A DNA stretch of 6,268 nt from Puniceicoccales bacterium (lineage in GTDB: Bacteria > Verrucomicrobiota > Verrucomicrobiia > Opitutales > JAIRLM01), in contig JAITSI010000070.1 in NCBI GenBank assembly GCA_031287845.1, positions 1 to 6,268 on the forward strand, given 5' to 3'. Under the pieces are notes generated by a model. It was not told the DNA's origin, ran no database searches, and saw only the letters and a program-made list of their open reading frames with translations. Made by a program: the position numbers and the translations under genes. Positions 5,715 through 6,268 of this stretch are shown here, one piece after another. Position 1 is the first letter of the stretch. Every line of letters starts with the position of its first letter.

Positions 5715-5739
5715 CTGCCCATGGCATCCGCCATGGCAG
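5715..5739 (+). other. Imperfect stem-loop with CCATGG arms
   Basis: CTGCCCATGGC (5715-5725) pairs with GCCATGGCAG (5730-5739) over ten pairs with a single bulged C and the four-base loop ATCC. The left arm up to 5727 is also present at the window's right end (6256-6268), where the rest of the hairpin is cut off. Confidence 0.45.
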
Positions 5740-5805
5740 AAGCATCGCCCAGCATCTCGTTTTATCATCTCCTGGGGTTGGGCCGGCCCGCCAGCTTTGG
5801 ATGGA

Positions 5806-5878
5806 ACCGTCCGTAGCGCCCGGCCGGCCGGCGTCCCGAGCGAAGCGAGGGATGATAGCGCATTGCGCGCCGGACGGT
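5806..5878 (+). other. Long-range inverted repeat enclosing a GC-rich loop
   Basis: ACCGTCC (5806-5812) and GGACGGT (5872-5878) form seven pairs. After a 3-by-3 internal loop, GCGC (5816-5819) pairs with GCGC (5865-5868). The enclosed region contains CCGGCCGGCCGGCG and TCCC-GAGCGAAGCGA-GGGA (5834-5852), which has further pairing potential. This resembles a compact folded element more than random spacer. Confidence 0.4.
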
Positions 5879-5904
5879 ACGGCACTCCGTGGGCGGGGGA
5901 TTGG

Positions 5905-5929
5905 CAAAGGGGCGCGGCAGCCCCCTTTG
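5905..5929 (+). other. Stem-loop CAAAGGGGC / GCCCCCTTTG
   Basis: Nine pairs with one extra C bulged in the right arm around the loop GCGGCA. It marks the start of the part of the unit that is related to the region upstream of yajC. The upstream counterpart (376-390) keeps GCAAAGGGCCGCGG but not the right arm in the same place. Confidence 0.45.
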
Positions 5930-6020
5930 AGACCTCCCGGCCCGGCTTGGGGCGCTGACCCCAGCTTCGCTTTGCTTCCCTCAAGCCATCGGTGCCATGG
6001 CTACGGCACTTCGCGGGGGG

Positions 6021-6064
6021 GCCAGAGGGGGCGCAGCCCCATCGTCAACCGGCGGACCGGGTTT
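6021..6064 (+). repeat. 44-bp conserved repeat core, downstream copy
   Basis: It matches 481-524 at 41 of 44 positions. Here the element reads GGGGGCGCAGCCCC, which gives a 5-bp stem GGGGC/GCCCC around GCA; the upstream copy has GGGGACGCAGCCCC and loses one pair. Ten bases later the second 195-bp repeat begins. Confidence 0.85.
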
Positions 6065-6073
6065 ACGGAGCCT

Positions 6074-6268
6074 GCCTCGGGTCAGGACCCGTAAAACCAT
6101 ATTCCACCTCCATCTGGAAAGATGACCAATACGGACCTGTTGTGCAGGAACTTGACTTCTTGAGGGAAAGGCCGCTCACGGGCACTGTCCGGCGGAGCGG
6201 GCAGTGCCGCGGGCCGGCCCTGATGGCAAAAAGGCTACGCGGGGCGACCTGCGCGCTGCCCATGGCAT
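6074..6268 (+). repeat. 195-bp direct repeat, copy 2 (cut by window end)
   Basis: Second copy, 188 of 195 identical to 5533-5727 and still identical at the last base of the window, so the true repeat is longer than seen. It carries the same six codons plus TAA that end accA, but no accA sequence precedes them. It also keeps both hairpins (6078-6091 and 6181-6208). Confidence 0.95.

Larger units (their letters stand above)
5533..5727 (+). repeat. 195-bp direct repeat, copy 1 (starts inside accA)
   Basis: It matches 6074-6268 at 188 of 195 positions with no gap. All seven differences fall between 5571 and 5609 (5571, 5572, 5580, 5587, 5588, 5591, 5609). The first 38 bases and the last 118 are identical. 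The left border is sharp: bases before 5533 and before 6074 do not match without gaps. The first 21 bases are the final six accA codons plus TAA. The right border cannot be judged because copy 2 is cut by the window end. Confidence 0.95.
5899..6064 (+). repeat. Repeat module shared with the region upstream of yajC
   Basis: Diverged counterpart of 372-524 in the same orientation, with conserved blocks in the same order and ending in the 44-bp core. Its TGGGG-CGCTGA-CCCCA stem (5948-5963) lies where the upstream copy has GGGGGC-TTT-GCCCCC, so pairing is kept while sequence is not. Confidence 0.6.
5533..6073 (+). repeat. First unit of a direct repeat with 541-bp period
   Basis: The sequence beginning GCCTCGGGTCAGGACCCG at 5533 begins again at 6074, so 5533-6073 is one complete period. 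The unit has three parts: a nearly exact 195-bp part (5533-5727), a middle part seen once here (5728-5898), and a part (5899-6064) related to the region upstream of yajC. I see no credible gene in it; the open frames across it have no ribosome sites or recognisable protein content. It is packed with inverted repeats (5537-5550, 5640-5667, 5715-5739, 5806-5878, 5905-5929). There are no transposase signatures or flanking terminal inverted repeats. Whether more units follow cannot be seen. Confidence 0.75.
5554..6268. other. Gene-free region after accA made of repeat units
   Basis: These 715 bases hold the repeat units listed separately and nothing I can support as a gene, tRNA or transposase. 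The middle part (5728-5898), seen only once here, has TTTTATCATC at 5760-5769 and the GC-rich inverted repeat at 5806-5878. No hairpin followed by a T-run is present, so the accA transcript end is not defined by a classical terminator. Confidence 0.6.

Noticed and set aside
5758..5770. TTTTATC run as an intrinsic terminator tail
   Set aside because: The nearest hairpin (5715-5739) ends about 20 bases earlier, too far for a standard intrinsic terminator.
5663..6094. Open frame of 143 codons across the repeat unit
   Set aside because: No ribosome site and mixed low-complexity content. It ends in ASGQDP only because it reads into repeat copy 2 in the same frame as accA does in copy 1.
5533..6268. 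CRISPR array or transposon
   Set aside because: The repeat period is 541 bp, far from the CRISPR repeat-spacer size; no transposase, terminal inverted repeats or target-site duplication can be seen.

Overview
The window comes from a GC-rich bacterium. It holds a compact four-gene plus-strand cluster, yajC - secDF - tyrS - accA (about 679-5553). The genes are 16, 9 and 8 nt apart and probably form one operon. A divergent, truncated membrane-protein gene lies at the left edge on the minus strand (1-280). The fused SecDF, separate YajC, type-2 (S4-containing) TyrRS and stand-alone AccA fit a Gram-negative-type bacterium. The YajC and TyrRS wording reminds me of the PVC group (Verrucomicrobia-like), but that is a weak impression from memory and not a placement.

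Layout. 1-280 minus: N-terminal part of an unrecognised protein with two adjacent hydrophobic segments. 281-678: non-coding, hairpin-rich, and partly a decayed copy of a repeat. 679-1131: yajC. 1148-3397: fused secDF with a GTG start behind AAGGAG. 3407-4585: tyrS. 4594-5553: accA, also GTG. 5554-6268: no credible gene; instead a direct repeat with a 541-bp period. Unit 1 spans 5533-6073 and unit 2 starts at 6074 and runs off the window. A relative of the distal third of the unit lies upstream of yajC, so the operon has the same repeat family on both sides in the same orientation.

Functions. YajC and SecDF are accessory parts of the Sec translocon that use the proton gradient to help export. 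TyrRS charges tRNA-Tyr. AccA is the alpha carboxyltransferase subunit of acetyl-CoA carboxylase, the first step of fatty-acid synthesis. The cluster therefore joins protein export, translation and lipid supply, all growth functions.

Most notable: the repeat starts inside accA. It supplies the last six codons (ASGQDP) and the stop codon, and the second copy carries the same 21 bases. The protein family appears to end at the residue where the repeat begins. The repeat units are rich in hairpins and could act as RNA structure or terminators at the operon end, but no function can be shown from sequence alone.
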